A stretch of DNA of 23,419 bases from CAVDAL01 sp963606965 (GTDB taxonomy: Bacteria > Actinomycetota > Coriobacteriia > Coriobacteriales > QAMH01), in assembly GCA_963606965.1 (NCBI GenBank), contig CAVDAL010000062.1, positions 1 through 23,419 on the forward strand. The letters are read 5' to 3'. Shown piece by piece: positions 6,896-14,403 of this stretch. A model generated the notes under the pieces. It was not told the DNA's origin. It worked only from the letters and a program-made list of their open reading frames with translations, and ran no database searches. Positions within the stretch are counted from its first letter, which is position 1, and each line of letters begins with the position of its first letter. The position numbers were made by a program, and so were the translations under genes.

Positions 6896-8122
6896 ATGTT
6901 AACAAATGAGAAAGTCGAATTAATTCGAAAAGATTTTCCAATTCTGGAAGAAAAAATACATGGGCACAACCTTATATATTTTGATAATGCAGCAACAACA
7001 CAACTGCCCAATCAAGTAATAGACTGTATTAAAAATCACTATCTTCATGACAATGCTAATGTACACAGAGGAATTCACTCTCTTAGCGAGCGTTCAACTT
7101 CAAAGCTTGAACACGCAAGAAAAATTGTAGCTTCTTTTATCAATGCAAAAAAATCAGAAGAAATATGTTTCACATATGGAACAACATCATCAATAAATAC
7201 TGTAGCTTCACAATGGGAGCCACAATCTGCTGATTGCGATAGCGTTGTGGTGTCTGCAATGGAACATCATTCTAACTTTGTCCCTTGGCAACAACGTTGC
7301 ATAAAAGAGAATTGGAAATTCCTAGTTGCTCCATTAAATGAAAATTATGAACTAGATATAACAGGCTTAGAAGCTTTGCTTTCAAAAAATAAGGTTGGAA
7401 TTCTAGCAATTACACACGTATCTAATGTTCTTGGTTGTGTAAATGATGTCAAACTAATCACTGAAATGGCTCATTCGTATGGTACTGAAGTTTTAATTGA
7501 TGCAGCACAAAGTATAAGGCACGAAAAAGTTAATGTTCAAGAAATAGGCTGTGATTATATTGCTTTTTCAGGACATAAAATATTAGCGCCAACAGGAATA
7601 GGCGTTTTATGGGGAAGGGAAGACTTTCTTAATCAATTAAATCCAAATTCTTTTGGCGGAGAAATGGTGGATAAAGTCTCATCAGAAAATACAACATTTG
7701 AACAATCTCCATTGCGTTTCGAGGCTGGAACTCCAAATTATGTTGGCGCAATAGCTCTTTCTGAAGCGCTTCAATATATTACAAAAGTTGGTAGAGAAAA
7801 TATTTGCGTATACGAACAAAGTCTCATTAAATATATTGAACAAAACTTGCGAAACATTAAAAGAGTTAAAGTTTTGGGAAATCCCCAAAAAAGATCTGGA
7901 TGCATTTCTTTTTCAATAGACGGAGCACACCCATTTGATATTGCAGTATTGCTTGATAAGCTTGGAGTTGCTGTTCGCTCAGGCAATCAATGTGCGCAAC
8001 CTTTACTTCATGAATGCGCAGGCATAAAGAATATTACTCGTGTTTCTCCAGCTTTTTATAATACACATGCTGAAGTCGACACATTTTTTGAAGCTCTAAA
8101 CAAAGTTTTAGCCGTGTTATAA
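6896..8122 (+). CDS. sufS: Cysteine desulfurase, SufS type
   Basis: A 408-residue PLP enzyme that converts cysteine to alanine and a protein persulfide. Motifs in order: NVHRGIHSLSERST (55-68), TYGTTSSIN (93-101), EHHSNFVPW with His124, IDAAQS with Asp202 and Gln205, the PLP Lys228 in AFSGHK, and the active Cys366 in RSGNQCAQPL on a short SufS-type loop. The common His before the active Cys is Gln here, a variation in a flexible position. The length is normal. It is cotranscribed with sufE two bases upstream. Its presence beside Fe-S and molybdenum enzymes suggests a dedicated sulfur supply, either for Fe-S clusters or for a sulfur ligand on the metal of the molybdenum cofactor; the sequence does not decide this. 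Confidence 0.92.
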   Translation: MLTNEKVELIRKDFPILEEKIHGHNLIYFDNAATTQLPNQVIDCIKNHYLHDNANVHRGIHSLSERSTSKLEHARKIVASFINAKKSEEICFTYGTTSSINTVASQWEPQSADCDSVVVSAMEHHSNFVPWQQRCIKENWKFLVAPLNENYELDITGLEALLSKNKVGILAITHVSNVLGCVNDVKLITEMAHSYGTEVLIDAAQSIRHEKVNVQEIGCDYIAFSGHKILAPTGIGVLWGREDFLNQLNPNSFGGEMVDKVSSENTTFEQSPLRFEAGTPNYVGAIALSEALQYITKVGRENICVYEQSLIKYIEQNLRNIKRVKVLGNPQKRSGCISFSIDGAHPFDIAVLLDKLGVAVRSGNQCAQPLLHECAGIKNITRVSPAFYNTHAEVDTFFEALNKVLAVL

Positions 8123-8162
8123 ATCTATCAACCATAGCCGCTTTCAAATACAGGAAAATAAT

Positions 8163-8193
8163 TGGGCTCCATGTTTTTATAACATGGAGCCCA
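8163..8193. terminator. Bidirectional terminator between sufS and the transhydroxylase operon
   Basis: TGGGCTCCATGTT (8163-8175) and AACATGGAGCCCA (8181-8193) form a perfect 13-base-pair stem with a five-base loop. It lies between two convergent genes, 40 bases after sufS and 36 bases beyond the small-subunit stop. The minus-strand side is followed by ATTATTTTCC, a moderate T-rich tail; the plus side is poorer. Confidence 0.7.
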
Positions 8194-8229
8194 TTACACA
8201 TGCCCTCTTTCGCTACACGGGAAAGATCT

Positions 8230-9027
8230 TTATAATTTTTCTAATGGGAAGTCACCAATATTGAGGCTTTCAGTTAGTTCAATGTTGTCTTTTGAAACAG
8301 CTTTATATCCTTCTGCATCAATTTTTACAGAATATGTTCCTTTTTCCAATTTCTTGAACCAGAAATCTCCCCAGTGATCTGATTTAGTAACTTCTGTTGA
8401 GCCATCTGAAAATACAAGAGTGATTGTCGCGCCTTCAATAATTTCGTCAATTTCAGGATCCCAGACTTCACCACCGATAAACAAACCAGGTTCATTCAAA
8501 TAGTAAACACGAGGTTTGGAATCACCTTTAATAATTTGTGCGCCTTTAGCAATTTCTTCTTGAAAATCTTCTTCCTCGCCAAATTTAAGGGCTTCTGTTA
8601 CGCACATTTCAACACAATGTGGAGTTTGTCCTGCATCGACAAGATGAGCACATCCATCACACTTTTGAGGAATATCAAATTCATCATTCCAATAAATAAC
8701 ATTGTATGGGCATGCTTCCATAATTTCACGATGACCTTTTGCTTTTACAGGGTCGATAACAACAAGACCATCTTCACGCTTTGTAACAGCATCTGTTACA
8801 GCACACATTGGATTATCGCAGTGTTGGCACATGACTGGCTTATATTCCAATTTAACCTTAGGAACTTGACCATGAGTCTTTTGATGAACTTTCATCCAAA
8901 AATGTCCAGTTTCTGGCTGAGCCTTTTGATATGGCATCCAATCATTTCCGCAGTGTTCATCTTTACATGCGATTTGGCAACCATGGCAGCCATTGCAATA
9001 TGCTTGATCTATAACAAAAACTTTCAT
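8230..9027 (-). CDS. athS: Pyrogallol-phloroglucinol transhydroxylase small (Fe-S) subunit
   Basis: A 265-residue electron-transfer subunit matching the two-domain layout known for the transhydroxylase beta subunit of Pelobacter acidigallici. The N-terminal ferredoxin-like part has twelve cluster cysteines: Cys11, 14, 17, 21; Cys67, 70, 75 with Cys106; and Cys123, 126, 138, 142. That is enough for three [4Fe-4S] clusters. The usual fourth Cys of the second motif is Asp79, and the motif for a fourth cluster is lost. Residues about 180-265 form an Ig/carboxypeptidase-regulatory-like beta domain (GATITLVFSDGS, GTYSVKIDAEGYK), which ordinary DMSO-reductase beta subunits lack. There is no signal peptide, so the enzyme is cytoplasmic. 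It starts 20 bases after the large-subunit stop, with an AAAGGA ribosome site. Confidence 0.85.
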   Translation of the reverse strand: MKVFVIDQAYCNGCHGCQIACKDEHCGNDWMPYQKAQPETGHFWMKVHQKTHGQVPKVKLEYKPVMCQHCDNPMCAVTDAVTKREDGLVVIDPVKAKGHREIMEACPYNVIYWNDEFDIPQKCDGCAHLVDAGQTPHCVEMCVTEALKFGEEEDFQEEIAKGAQIIKGDSKPRVYYLNEPGLFIGGEVWDPEIDEIIEGATITLVFSDGSTEVTKSDHWGDFWFKKLEKGTYSVKIDAEGYKAVSKDNIELTESLNIGDFPLEKL

Positions 9028-9047
9028 AATCTATCAACAGTCCTTTC

Positions 9048-11660
9048 TTATGCTAACCAGTTGCTCAAATCTGGGCCTTCAATAGTGAATGTTCTGGAGA
9101 ATACATCAGGATATTCTTTTGTAAGTTCATCCAAGTCAGCTTTAACAACATTGACCAAGTATCCTGAAGTTACCTCGCCCGCGCAGTTCTTTGATGCAAT
9201 TTCTTTTGGAGCGATAAGGTTGTTTGCGCCACCTCTATCAGACTTACCAGGAACAATTGGATCCAGACGTGCACCATGATCTTGGCTTACAGCACCAGGC
9301 ATAATTCTTTCAGTGATATAAGCACCGCCAAGTACCCAGCCACGGTCATTCTCCACTTTAACAACATCGCCTGTTTTAACACCAATTTTTTCAGCATCTT
9401 TTGGATTAATCCATACAGGTTCATACAAATACCCATCAGGGCCTTTTACTTTACATGGTTCAATTTCACGGAACCAAGCATTGTCATCAAAGTTAGCATG
9501 AACGCGGAATCTTGGGTGATTCGAAACAATCAAGTAAGGATATTGCTTTGCCTTTTCGCTCTCGCGATATTCATGGAATCTTTCAGTATCCGCAATGTAA
9601 TGAGGATAAGGGCGACGTTCATCATCATCTGGGAAGTGCTCTGCAAGACGTGTTGAATAAATTTCAATCTTACCTGTTGGTGTATCAAGCGGATGTCCTT
9701 CTGGATCTTTATAGAATTCATACAAACCAGCAGGATCATCTTTCCAGTCTTTAGCATGAGGTATGCAAGTGTAGCCATTTTCCATGAAGTCTTCAAAAGA
9801 ACGATAAGGCTCAGCTCTTGACCCTTCATAAGTAAGTTTAATTGAAGAGTCTACAGTACGTCCATCTGTGTAACGCTGTAATATATCTTTATATCTCTCT
9901 TCATCGCCATAATATTCTTCAAGGCGTTGCGCGACAGCCTGAACGCACATCCAGTCTGACTTTGATTCACCAAATGGCTCTACAGCTTGTTCGCACAAAA
10001 CCATTGTATTCCAGCATCCCGATGAAGAATCATAACCAATGTCATCCACTTCAAAACGAGTTGATACTGGCAAAATAAGATCTGAGAAGTGAGCATCATT
10101 TTCAAACCAAGGGTGTTGAGTAAGAATAAACTCAAGGTTTTCAGAACGAAGTGCATCGATATATTTGTTGCCACAGTTCCAGCACGTTGACCAACATGGA
10201 GCATCGGACCAAATCATATGTAATGTTGGGTCTCCTGGCTGTGGGAATTGGAATGGCAATGTCTGGTCGTCTGCAGGCATCATGCAAACAGTGTGACCAT
10301 ACCAATGAATTGGTTCATCAGGAGATGCCAAAATACCTTCAGGAATAAGCGTCTTAGGAATAAAGCGAGTATTGTTTGCTTGAAGCATTGAAGCATTGTA
10401 TCCGCCGAAACCAGTTAACCATTGCTCATCGCGAGGCATTGGATTAAAGTCAGGAACTTCATAGATGTTCCATTCAATAAACTTCATATAATTGCGACCC
10501 GGTTTGCCAAGTCCTTGCATAGCAAGCAAGCAAACTTCCATACGGCCTGGTTCATGACTATAGCATGAACGAATGTAAGAACCACCATTGCAGTGGCCAG
10601 TAGAAGTTGGGAGTTTTGCCCAGTTTCTTGCAAGCGCCTTAATTGTACGAGCAGGAACACCACAAAGCTTTTCTGCCCATTTTGGAGTCTTTACAACGCC
10701 ATTGTCGCCGCCCATTACTTCGTATTTTAACCAGTCAAAACCAAGTGTATGAGTTTCTATATATTCTTTATCATATAAATCTTCTGTAATCCATACATAT
10801 GCAATGGCGAATTGCAAAGCAAGGTCAGTATTAGGATAAACAGGAATCCATTTATCTGCATGAACACCTGCTGAATAATTCAAGTCTGGTGCAATAGCGA
10901 TTGATTCAATTCCAATATCCGTAAACCAATATGAGAGCATTGATGGAATCTGTCCAACCCAGCCCCATGTTGTTGTTTCATTATCGCAGCCCCAATAGAG
11001 CATCATCTTGCAGTTCTTTGTAATATCATAGAAAAGATTCTGAGTCTTGCCTTGCCCAAGAGGTTCTTGTCCCCAAACATGCTTTGCACCCCAGTACCAA
11101 CCTTCCCATGAGTCAGGCTGTCTGTTCTGCATAACAAAGCCACCGAGTTCATCAACAAGTTTTGTCATACAACCATGGCATGGGTGAACAATTTTTGTTT
11201 CACCATGACCATCTTGCTGCACAAGAATTGAGCCAGGACCATATGTTTCATACTGGCGGTGAATTTCTTTGGCAATAATGTCTAGAGCTTCATCCCAAGA
11301 AATTCTTTTATATTTATCAATACCTCTAAGTTCTTGGTGACGTTCTCCATTTGGATCAAAATTCTCACGAATCAATGGATAAGGGATTCGATTTTTTGAA
11401 AAAGCATGTTTTTTGTAAGCAAATGAAAATGGTGGTAATGGTGACTTATCCGGTTCAACAAAAACTTTACCATTGTGTTCAAGCCTGTATCTGCGCAAAT
11501 CTTTGTCTAAATCATATGAAGCGCCATAATCAAGCCTTCTTACTCTTAAGACTTTTCCATCTCGCACATCTACAGCAGCAACATTAGAACCGATGCCAAA
11601 GCCATCCCAGTCAATATTGTCATAGACTGTTTTGTCAGCTCCAAAGCCTTTTTCAATCAT
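9048..11660 (-). CDS. athL: Pyrogallol-phloroglucinol transhydroxylase large (molybdenum) subunit
   Basis: An 870-residue bis-MGD molybdenum enzyme of the DMSO reductase family, close to the 875 residues of the Pelobacter acidigallici enzyme. Its N-terminus has no Cys cluster motif, as in that enzyme, where all clusters sit in the small subunit. The active-site segment QPDSWEGWYWG places Asp183 and Ser184 where the known enzyme has its catalytic Asp and the Ser metal ligand. His152 (GHGE) fits the conserved active-site His. It transfers hydroxyl groups between trihydroxybenzenes, turning pyrogallol into phloroglucinol for ring reduction. No Tat signal is seen. AGGAGG lies six bases before ATG. 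It is the first gene of the operon with athS; the MFS gene upstream has its own terminator. A related catechol-dehydroxylating activity is the main alternative, since that group shares the fold. Confidence 0.85.
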   Translation of the reverse strand: MIEKGFGADKTVYDNIDWDGFGIGSNVAAVDVRDGKVLRVRRLDYGASYDLDKDLRRYRLEHNGKVFVEPDKSPLPPFSFAYKKHAFSKNRIPYPLIRENFDPNGERHQELRGIDKYKRISWDEALDIIAKEIHRQYETYGPGSILVQQDGHGETKIVHPCHGCMTKLVDELGGFVMQNRQPDSWEGWYWGAKHVWGQEPLGQGKTQNLFYDITKNCKMMLYWGCDNETTTWGWVGQIPSMLSYWFTDIGIESIAIAPDLNYSAGVHADKWIPVYPNTDLALQFAIAYVWITEDLYDKEYIETHTLGFDWLKYEVMGGDNGVVKTPKWAEKLCGVPARTIKALARNWAKLPTSTGHCNGGSYIRSCYSHEPGRMEVCLLAMQGLGKPGRNYMKFIEWNIYEVPDFNPMPRDEQWLTGFGGYNASMLQANNTRFIPKTLIPEGILASPDEPIHWYGHTVCMMPADDQTLPFQFPQPGDPTLHMIWSDAPCWSTCWNCGNKYIDALRSENLEFILTQHPWFENDAHFSDLILPVSTRFEVDDIGYDSSSGCWNTMVLCEQAVEPFGESKSDWMCVQAVAQRLEEYYGDEERYKDILQRYTDGRTVDSSIKLTYEGSRAEPYRSFEDFMENGYTCIPHAKDWKDDPAGLYEFYKDPEGHPLDTPTGKIEIYSTRLAEHFPDDDERRPYPHYIADTERFHEYRESEKAKQYPYLIVSNHPRFRVHANFDDNAWFREIEPCKVKGPDGYLYEPVWINPKDAEKIGVKTGDVVKVENDRGWVLGGAYITERIMPGAVSQDHGARLDPIVPGKSDRGGANNLIAPKEIASKNCAGEVTSGYLVNVVKADLDELTKEYPDVFSRTFTIEGPDLSNWLA

Positions 11661-11741
11661 TTAAACCTCCTATATAAGTAAACCCTACCTTTTTCAACCC
11701 GTCGCTATGCTAAAGAAAAATTCTCTAAAAGCATATGTGCA

Positions 11742-11752
11742 ATTGTCACAAT
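11742..11752. promoter_or_regulatory. Small palindrome upstream of athL
   Basis: ATTGTCACAAT is a perfect 5+1+5 palindrome about 80 bases upstream of the athL start, in the only region available for that operon's promoter. A weak minus-strand promoter, TTGTGA with TTAGAG 17 bases on, overlaps it. The site could bind an activator or repressor; the evidence is positional only. Confidence 0.3.
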
Positions 11753-11803
11753 AAAATAAAATTAGCATTGGTACATTTTTTCGCATGCCATTGGACATAA
11801 AAA

Positions 11804-11829
11804 TGGAGCCGCCTAAACAGGCGACCCCA
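11804..11829 (-). terminator. Terminator after the first MFS gene
   Basis: An 11-position stem with two mismatches (left arm 11804-11814, right arm 11819-11829) and the loop AAAC lies 30 bases after the MFS stop. On the minus strand it is followed by TTTTTATG, the pattern of an intrinsic terminator. It separates the MFS gene from athL, implying that athL-athS has its own promoter between 11661 and 11800. Confidence 0.65.
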
Positions 11830-11859
11830 TAAATAAAAGCGATTTACAAATAAGCAAAT

Positions 11860-13104
11860 TTATTTTGCTAACTCAGCTTCACGAGCTTTCTTGCCTTCAA
11901 TCGTAGTGCCAGTTTCTGGAATGAAAAGAACACACAAACCAGAAAGAAGAACACAAATACCAGCGCCAACATAATATGCAAGATTTGTAGCACCAGTAAG
12001 CGATGTGATAATCGGAGCAAGAATATATGCTGGAATAAGCCATGCACCAAGATTTTGGAACATGCTTTGAATACCACCAGCTGCGCCAAGATGCTCTTCT
12101 TTGATATTTGGAATAAGTGCTGGCAAAGACTTGCCTAAAGGTAGTAAGGTGCCCATATAAATACCTTGAAGAACCATTCTGGCCCATGTGAACCATGAAT
12201 AAGGAAGAATCAAAACAGTAATCATGTTTATGCACATCAAAATAGCGCATATAATCATAACTGGCTTTAATCTTTTAAGCTTGCCAACAAATATAGGCAT
12301 GATAATACCACCCAAAGCTACACAGATGCTATTTGTCATAGCAATTGTTGAAGCTGTATTCGGGTCCCCAGTCAAATCAGTAAAAGCTGAATTTATAAAT
12401 GTCTGTTCTGTTACAGAACAGCCAAACAAGAAGAACATAAACAAAGAAACAATCCATACATATTTATTTTTAATAACATCACCAATATGTTCAAGAACTG
12501 GCTCATGCGCAATTGCTTCAAATTCACTTGTTTTGCCAAAGATAATCCACGCCAACAAAGCAATAACAACAAGAACAAGAGCAAGTGTAAATGACTGCGG
12601 AACAGTCAACAAAACACCCAATTTAAGAGCTGCTGCAGCGCCAACAGATGCGCCTGTTGTATAAACGCCCATGGCAACGCCAAGACCCTTTTTAGGGAAC
12701 CAAACCCTGAGCAATTTTGCAGAATTTGCATTTAATGCAGCGAGTGAAACGCCTAACAACAGGCATGAAATTAGCATAGAAGCAAATGTAATATTTATGA
12801 CACGAATTCCACTACCAACAATTGCTATTATCAGTGCGATTATCATTACTTTTCTAATTGATGTTCTGTCAGCAATTGTCCCGCAAACAATACCACCAAG
12901 AAAGCCCATCAAATATGGCATTGTTGAAACCATTGCAAACTGCATTGAGCTTAGCCCGTATTCAGGCCCCATTAAAGACCCGGCAGCACCAGCGGAGATA
13001 AATACACCAAATTGAATACATGCTAGGACAAGCGATGCCATTATCATAATAACCCAACGATACTTATATTCGGTTATTTCTGATGATTTTACTGAAGCAC
13101 TCAT
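11860..13104 (-). CDS. MFS transporter, probable phenolic substrate carrier
   Basis: A 414-residue integral membrane protein with about twelve hydrophobic segments and the major-facilitator loop motif between segments 2 and 3 (GTIADRTSIRKV). A central charged loop (GKTSEFEAIAHEP) divides the two six-helix halves. ATG 13104 is chosen because AGAGAGG lies just upstream and the N-terminus then begins with a normal short cytoplasmic tail; a start at 13173 would add 23 residues without a ribosome site. It lies upstream of the transhydroxylase operon and downstream of the peptide-gene terminator, with its own long leader. Import of a polyphenol or export of a product is likely from context; the substrate cannot be read from the sequence. 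Confidence 0.85.
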   Translation of the reverse strand: MSASVKSSEITEYKYRWVIMIMASLVLACIQFGVFISAGAAGSLMGPEYGLSSMQFAMVSTMPYLMGFLGGIVCGTIADRTSIRKVMIIALIIAIVGSGIRVINITFASMLISCLLLGVSLAALNANSAKLLRVWFPKKGLGVAMGVYTTGASVGAAAALKLGVLLTVPQSFTLALVLVVIALLAWIIFGKTSEFEAIAHEPVLEHIGDVIKNKYVWIVSLFMFFLFGCSVTEQTFINSAFTDLTGDPNTASTIAMTNSICVALGGIIMPIFVGKLKRLKPVMIICAILMCINMITVLILPYSWFTWARMVLQGIYMGTLLPLGKSLPALIPNIKEEHLGAAGGIQSMFQNLGAWLIPAYILAPIITSLTGATNLAYYVGAGICVLLSGLCVLFIPETGTTIEGKKAREAELAK

Positions 13105-13536
13105 AAAAAACCTCTCTTTGCATTCCCAAATAAACCCTAAACCACATCGCAAAAAGATCAAAAGCAAGACCATATGACACTAGCCGGTTTAAAAAACCAG
13201 CCGAATAAAAATAAAAACTCCCCCATATGTTTGCTCAACCATAAAATCGCCAAGCACAGCAGCAAGCGACCTTTTTACTAACCACCAATACCCAAAATTA
13301 GCGGCTAAAAATATAATATGATGTATAAATTCAAGCTTCTATAACATTAGTTACAATGGAAAATGATATATACTGTAGAGAATGTATAGTGACTTTTCAA
13401 TTTTGTGTGACTGTACAAATTGTTTAAATATCAACAATGTGTTTTATTCCCTATAATAAATTATACTTGAACAAAGATAAATTAAGAGAAACTCCTTTTT
13501 TTGCCTGAGAGTTCAAGCAAAAGTGATTTAAAAAAA
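13105..13536 (-). promoter_or_regulatory. Long gene-free leader and promoter region of the first MFS gene
   Basis: About 430 AT-rich bases with no credible gene. The best minus-strand promoter is TTGAAA (plus 13395-13400) with TACAGT (plus 13372-13377), 17 bases apart, which would give a leader of about 260 bases. A dyad TTTGT-8-ACAAA (13402-13419) lies immediately upstream of the -35, the usual place for an activator. An imperfect hairpin at about 13183-13203 lies within the leader. A piece at 13498-13513 resembles the 3' part of a glycine aptamer but lacks the rest. Confidence 0.4.
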
Positions 13537-13564
13537 GACCCAACATCTATAAAGATGCTGGGTC
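13537..13564 (-). terminator. Intrinsic terminator after peptide gene, copy 1
   Basis: GACCCAACATCT (13537-13548) and AGATGCTGGGTC (13553-13564) form a twelve-position stem with one mismatch and a four-base loop. On the minus strand it is followed directly by seven T. It lies 24 bases past the stop of the 49-residue peptide gene. The GACCCA core is shared with the terminator behind peptide copy 2. Confidence 0.85.
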
Positions 13565-13587
13565 CAAAACAAGCATTTGTTTAAAAA

Positions 13588-13737
13588 TTAAGCACCAGGA
13601 GGTGCAATTGGTGGAAGACCTTCCAAACCTTCCAAAACTGATGCATCGCCAGAAGATACAGGTGCAGCAGTGACGTTATATCCTGTTTCCTCATTAGGAT
13701 GTTGTTCATCAAGTTCTTTCTTTTCTACATCAGCCAT
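13588..13737 (-). CDS. 49-residue acidic peptide with Pro/Gly-rich tail, copy 1
   Basis: This small gene ends the first operon of the repeated molybdenum enzyme. The product starts MADVEKKELDEQHPNEETG and ends GLEGLPPIAPPGA, a charged front half followed by a small-residue and proline-rich tail. It has no Cys, no membrane segment and no signal peptide. The AAGGAGGGG ribosome site before ATG is very strong, and an intrinsic terminator follows. The same protein is encoded after copy 2 at 20006-20155, and all four base differences between the two genes are synonymous, so it is translated and under selection. I recognise no family. It could be a small enzyme subunit, a docking or stability factor, or a precursor of a modified peptide; no peptide-modifying enzyme lies in the window. 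Confidence 0.85.
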   Translation of the reverse strand: MADVEKKELDEQHPNEETGYNVTAAPVSSGDASVLEGLEGLPPIAPPGA

Positions 13738-13783
13738 TTATAATCCCCTCCTTTTAAATTAAATGGAATAAAACATAGTGGAA

Positions 13784-13969
13784 TTATATACTTTTATTAA
13801 TTGTATTTGTAATACCAGGCTTAAGAACTAAAGATTCGCCACATTTTGCACACACTTTTGCTTCCTTATCATTTTCAAAACCACAAGATAAGCAAATCGA
13901 AAAAACAAATTCTTTAGGTTTTTCACCGCGGCATCGACCACAATTAAAACAATAATGACAAATTCCCAT
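13784..13969 (-). CDS. Small zinc-ribbon protein, copy 1 only
   Basis: A 61-residue protein with eight cysteines in two groups: CHYCFNCGRC near the N-terminus (Cys4, 7, 10, 13) and CLSCGF with CAKCGE further on, the latter a typical zinc-ribbon pair. It may bind one or two zinc ions or a cluster. It lies between the ferredoxin-like subunit and the peptide gene of copy 1; copy 2 has nothing equivalent. The start is uncertain. ATG 13969 is used; ATG 13984 would add five residues. An in-frame start at 14038 would pass through a 12-base-pair hairpin. No good ribosome site is seen. The role is unknown; a metal-handling or assembly helper is conceivable. Confidence 0.55.
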   Translation of the reverse strand: MGICHYCFNCGRCRGEKPKEFVFSICLSCGFENDKEAKVCAKCGESLVLKPGITNTINKSI

Positions 13970-13992
13970 AGCTAAATACACCATTAAATAAA

Positions 13993-14024
13993 TGGCGTTG
14001 CTTCCGTTTATTGAAGCAACGCCA
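13993..14024 (-). terminator. Hairpin terminator or attenuator after small subunit, copy 1
   Basis: TGGCGTTGCTTC (13993-14004) and GAAGCAACGCCA (14013-14024) form a perfect 12-base-pair stem with an eight-base loop, 20 bases after the stop of the ferredoxin-like subunit. On the minus strand it is followed by TTTATTTAAT. It probably lowers expression of the zinc-ribbon and peptide genes behind it. Copy 2 lacks it. Confidence 0.65.
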
Positions 14025-14044
14025 CATTGATTAAACATTAAAAC

Positions 14045-14386
14045 CTAAACAGAGAAAATTACCATCTTGGTCTTGTTAACCTTTTTAGCAAGCTCTTCAA
14101 GAGTGCCATATACCATTACGCCTGCTTGGCAATGATGTACACATGTTGGGAGCTTGCCCATTTCAACTCTGTCAGCGCAAAGATCGCAAAGTGATGTTGG
14201 AACAGGGATGTGATCATATTCCCAAGTTCCACATGAATTTTTGCGAGGTCCGTCTAGTAAAATCTTGATACCAAAATCTCCTTCTGGCATATCATGTTCC
14301 ATTTTGCATGCTGTTTCGCAGCCATGGCAACCAGAACAATATTCATAATCAATTAAAAGACCATATCCAGTGTTTTTGCTTGTCAT
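14045..14386 (-). CDS. Ferredoxin-like small subunit of molybdenum enzyme, copy 1
   Basis: A 113-residue protein with two [4Fe-4S] motifs: Cys17, 20, 23, 27 (CSGCHGCETAC) and Cys67, 70, 82, 86 (CDLCADR...CVHHC). Cys52 is extra. Between them lies a short DMSO-reductase-beta-like insertion (ILLDGPRKNSCGTWEYDHIPVP). It should pass electrons to the molybdenum subunit encoded 17 bases upstream, and a good AAGGAAGGGGG ribosome site precedes it. It is much shorter than normal beta subunits with four clusters and has no signal peptide or membrane anchor, so the complex is soluble and cytoplasmic. Such a compact layout resembles the catechol dehydroxylase systems of Gordonibacter (established knowledge, recalled in outline). 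It is identical to the copy at 20247-20588. Confidence 0.85.
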   Translation of the reverse strand: MTSKNTGYGLLIDYEYCSGCHGCETACKMEHDMPEGDFGIKILLDGPRKNSCGTWEYDHIPVPTSLCDLCADRVEMGKLPTCVHHCQAGVMVYGTLEELAKKVNKTKMVIFSV

Positions 14387-14403
14387 ATCAATATCCCCCT
14401 TCC

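Noticed and set aside
8536..9279. 247-codon plus-strand frame opposite athS and athL
   Set aside because: It is antisense to two well-supported genes, crosses their junction, and its composition is that of a mirrored reading frame.
13498..13513. Minus-strand AACTCTCAGGCAAAA resembling the 3' part of a glycine riboswitch aptamer
   Set aside because: The 5' half of the aptamer would have to lie in the terminator and peptide gene upstream, and none of its conserved parts are there. At most it is a remnant or chance.
13784..14038. 84-residue version of the zinc-ribbon protein starting at 14038
   Set aside because: Its first 18 codons run through a perfect 12-base-pair hairpin with a T-rich tail and lack a ribosome site; the shorter start is more credible.
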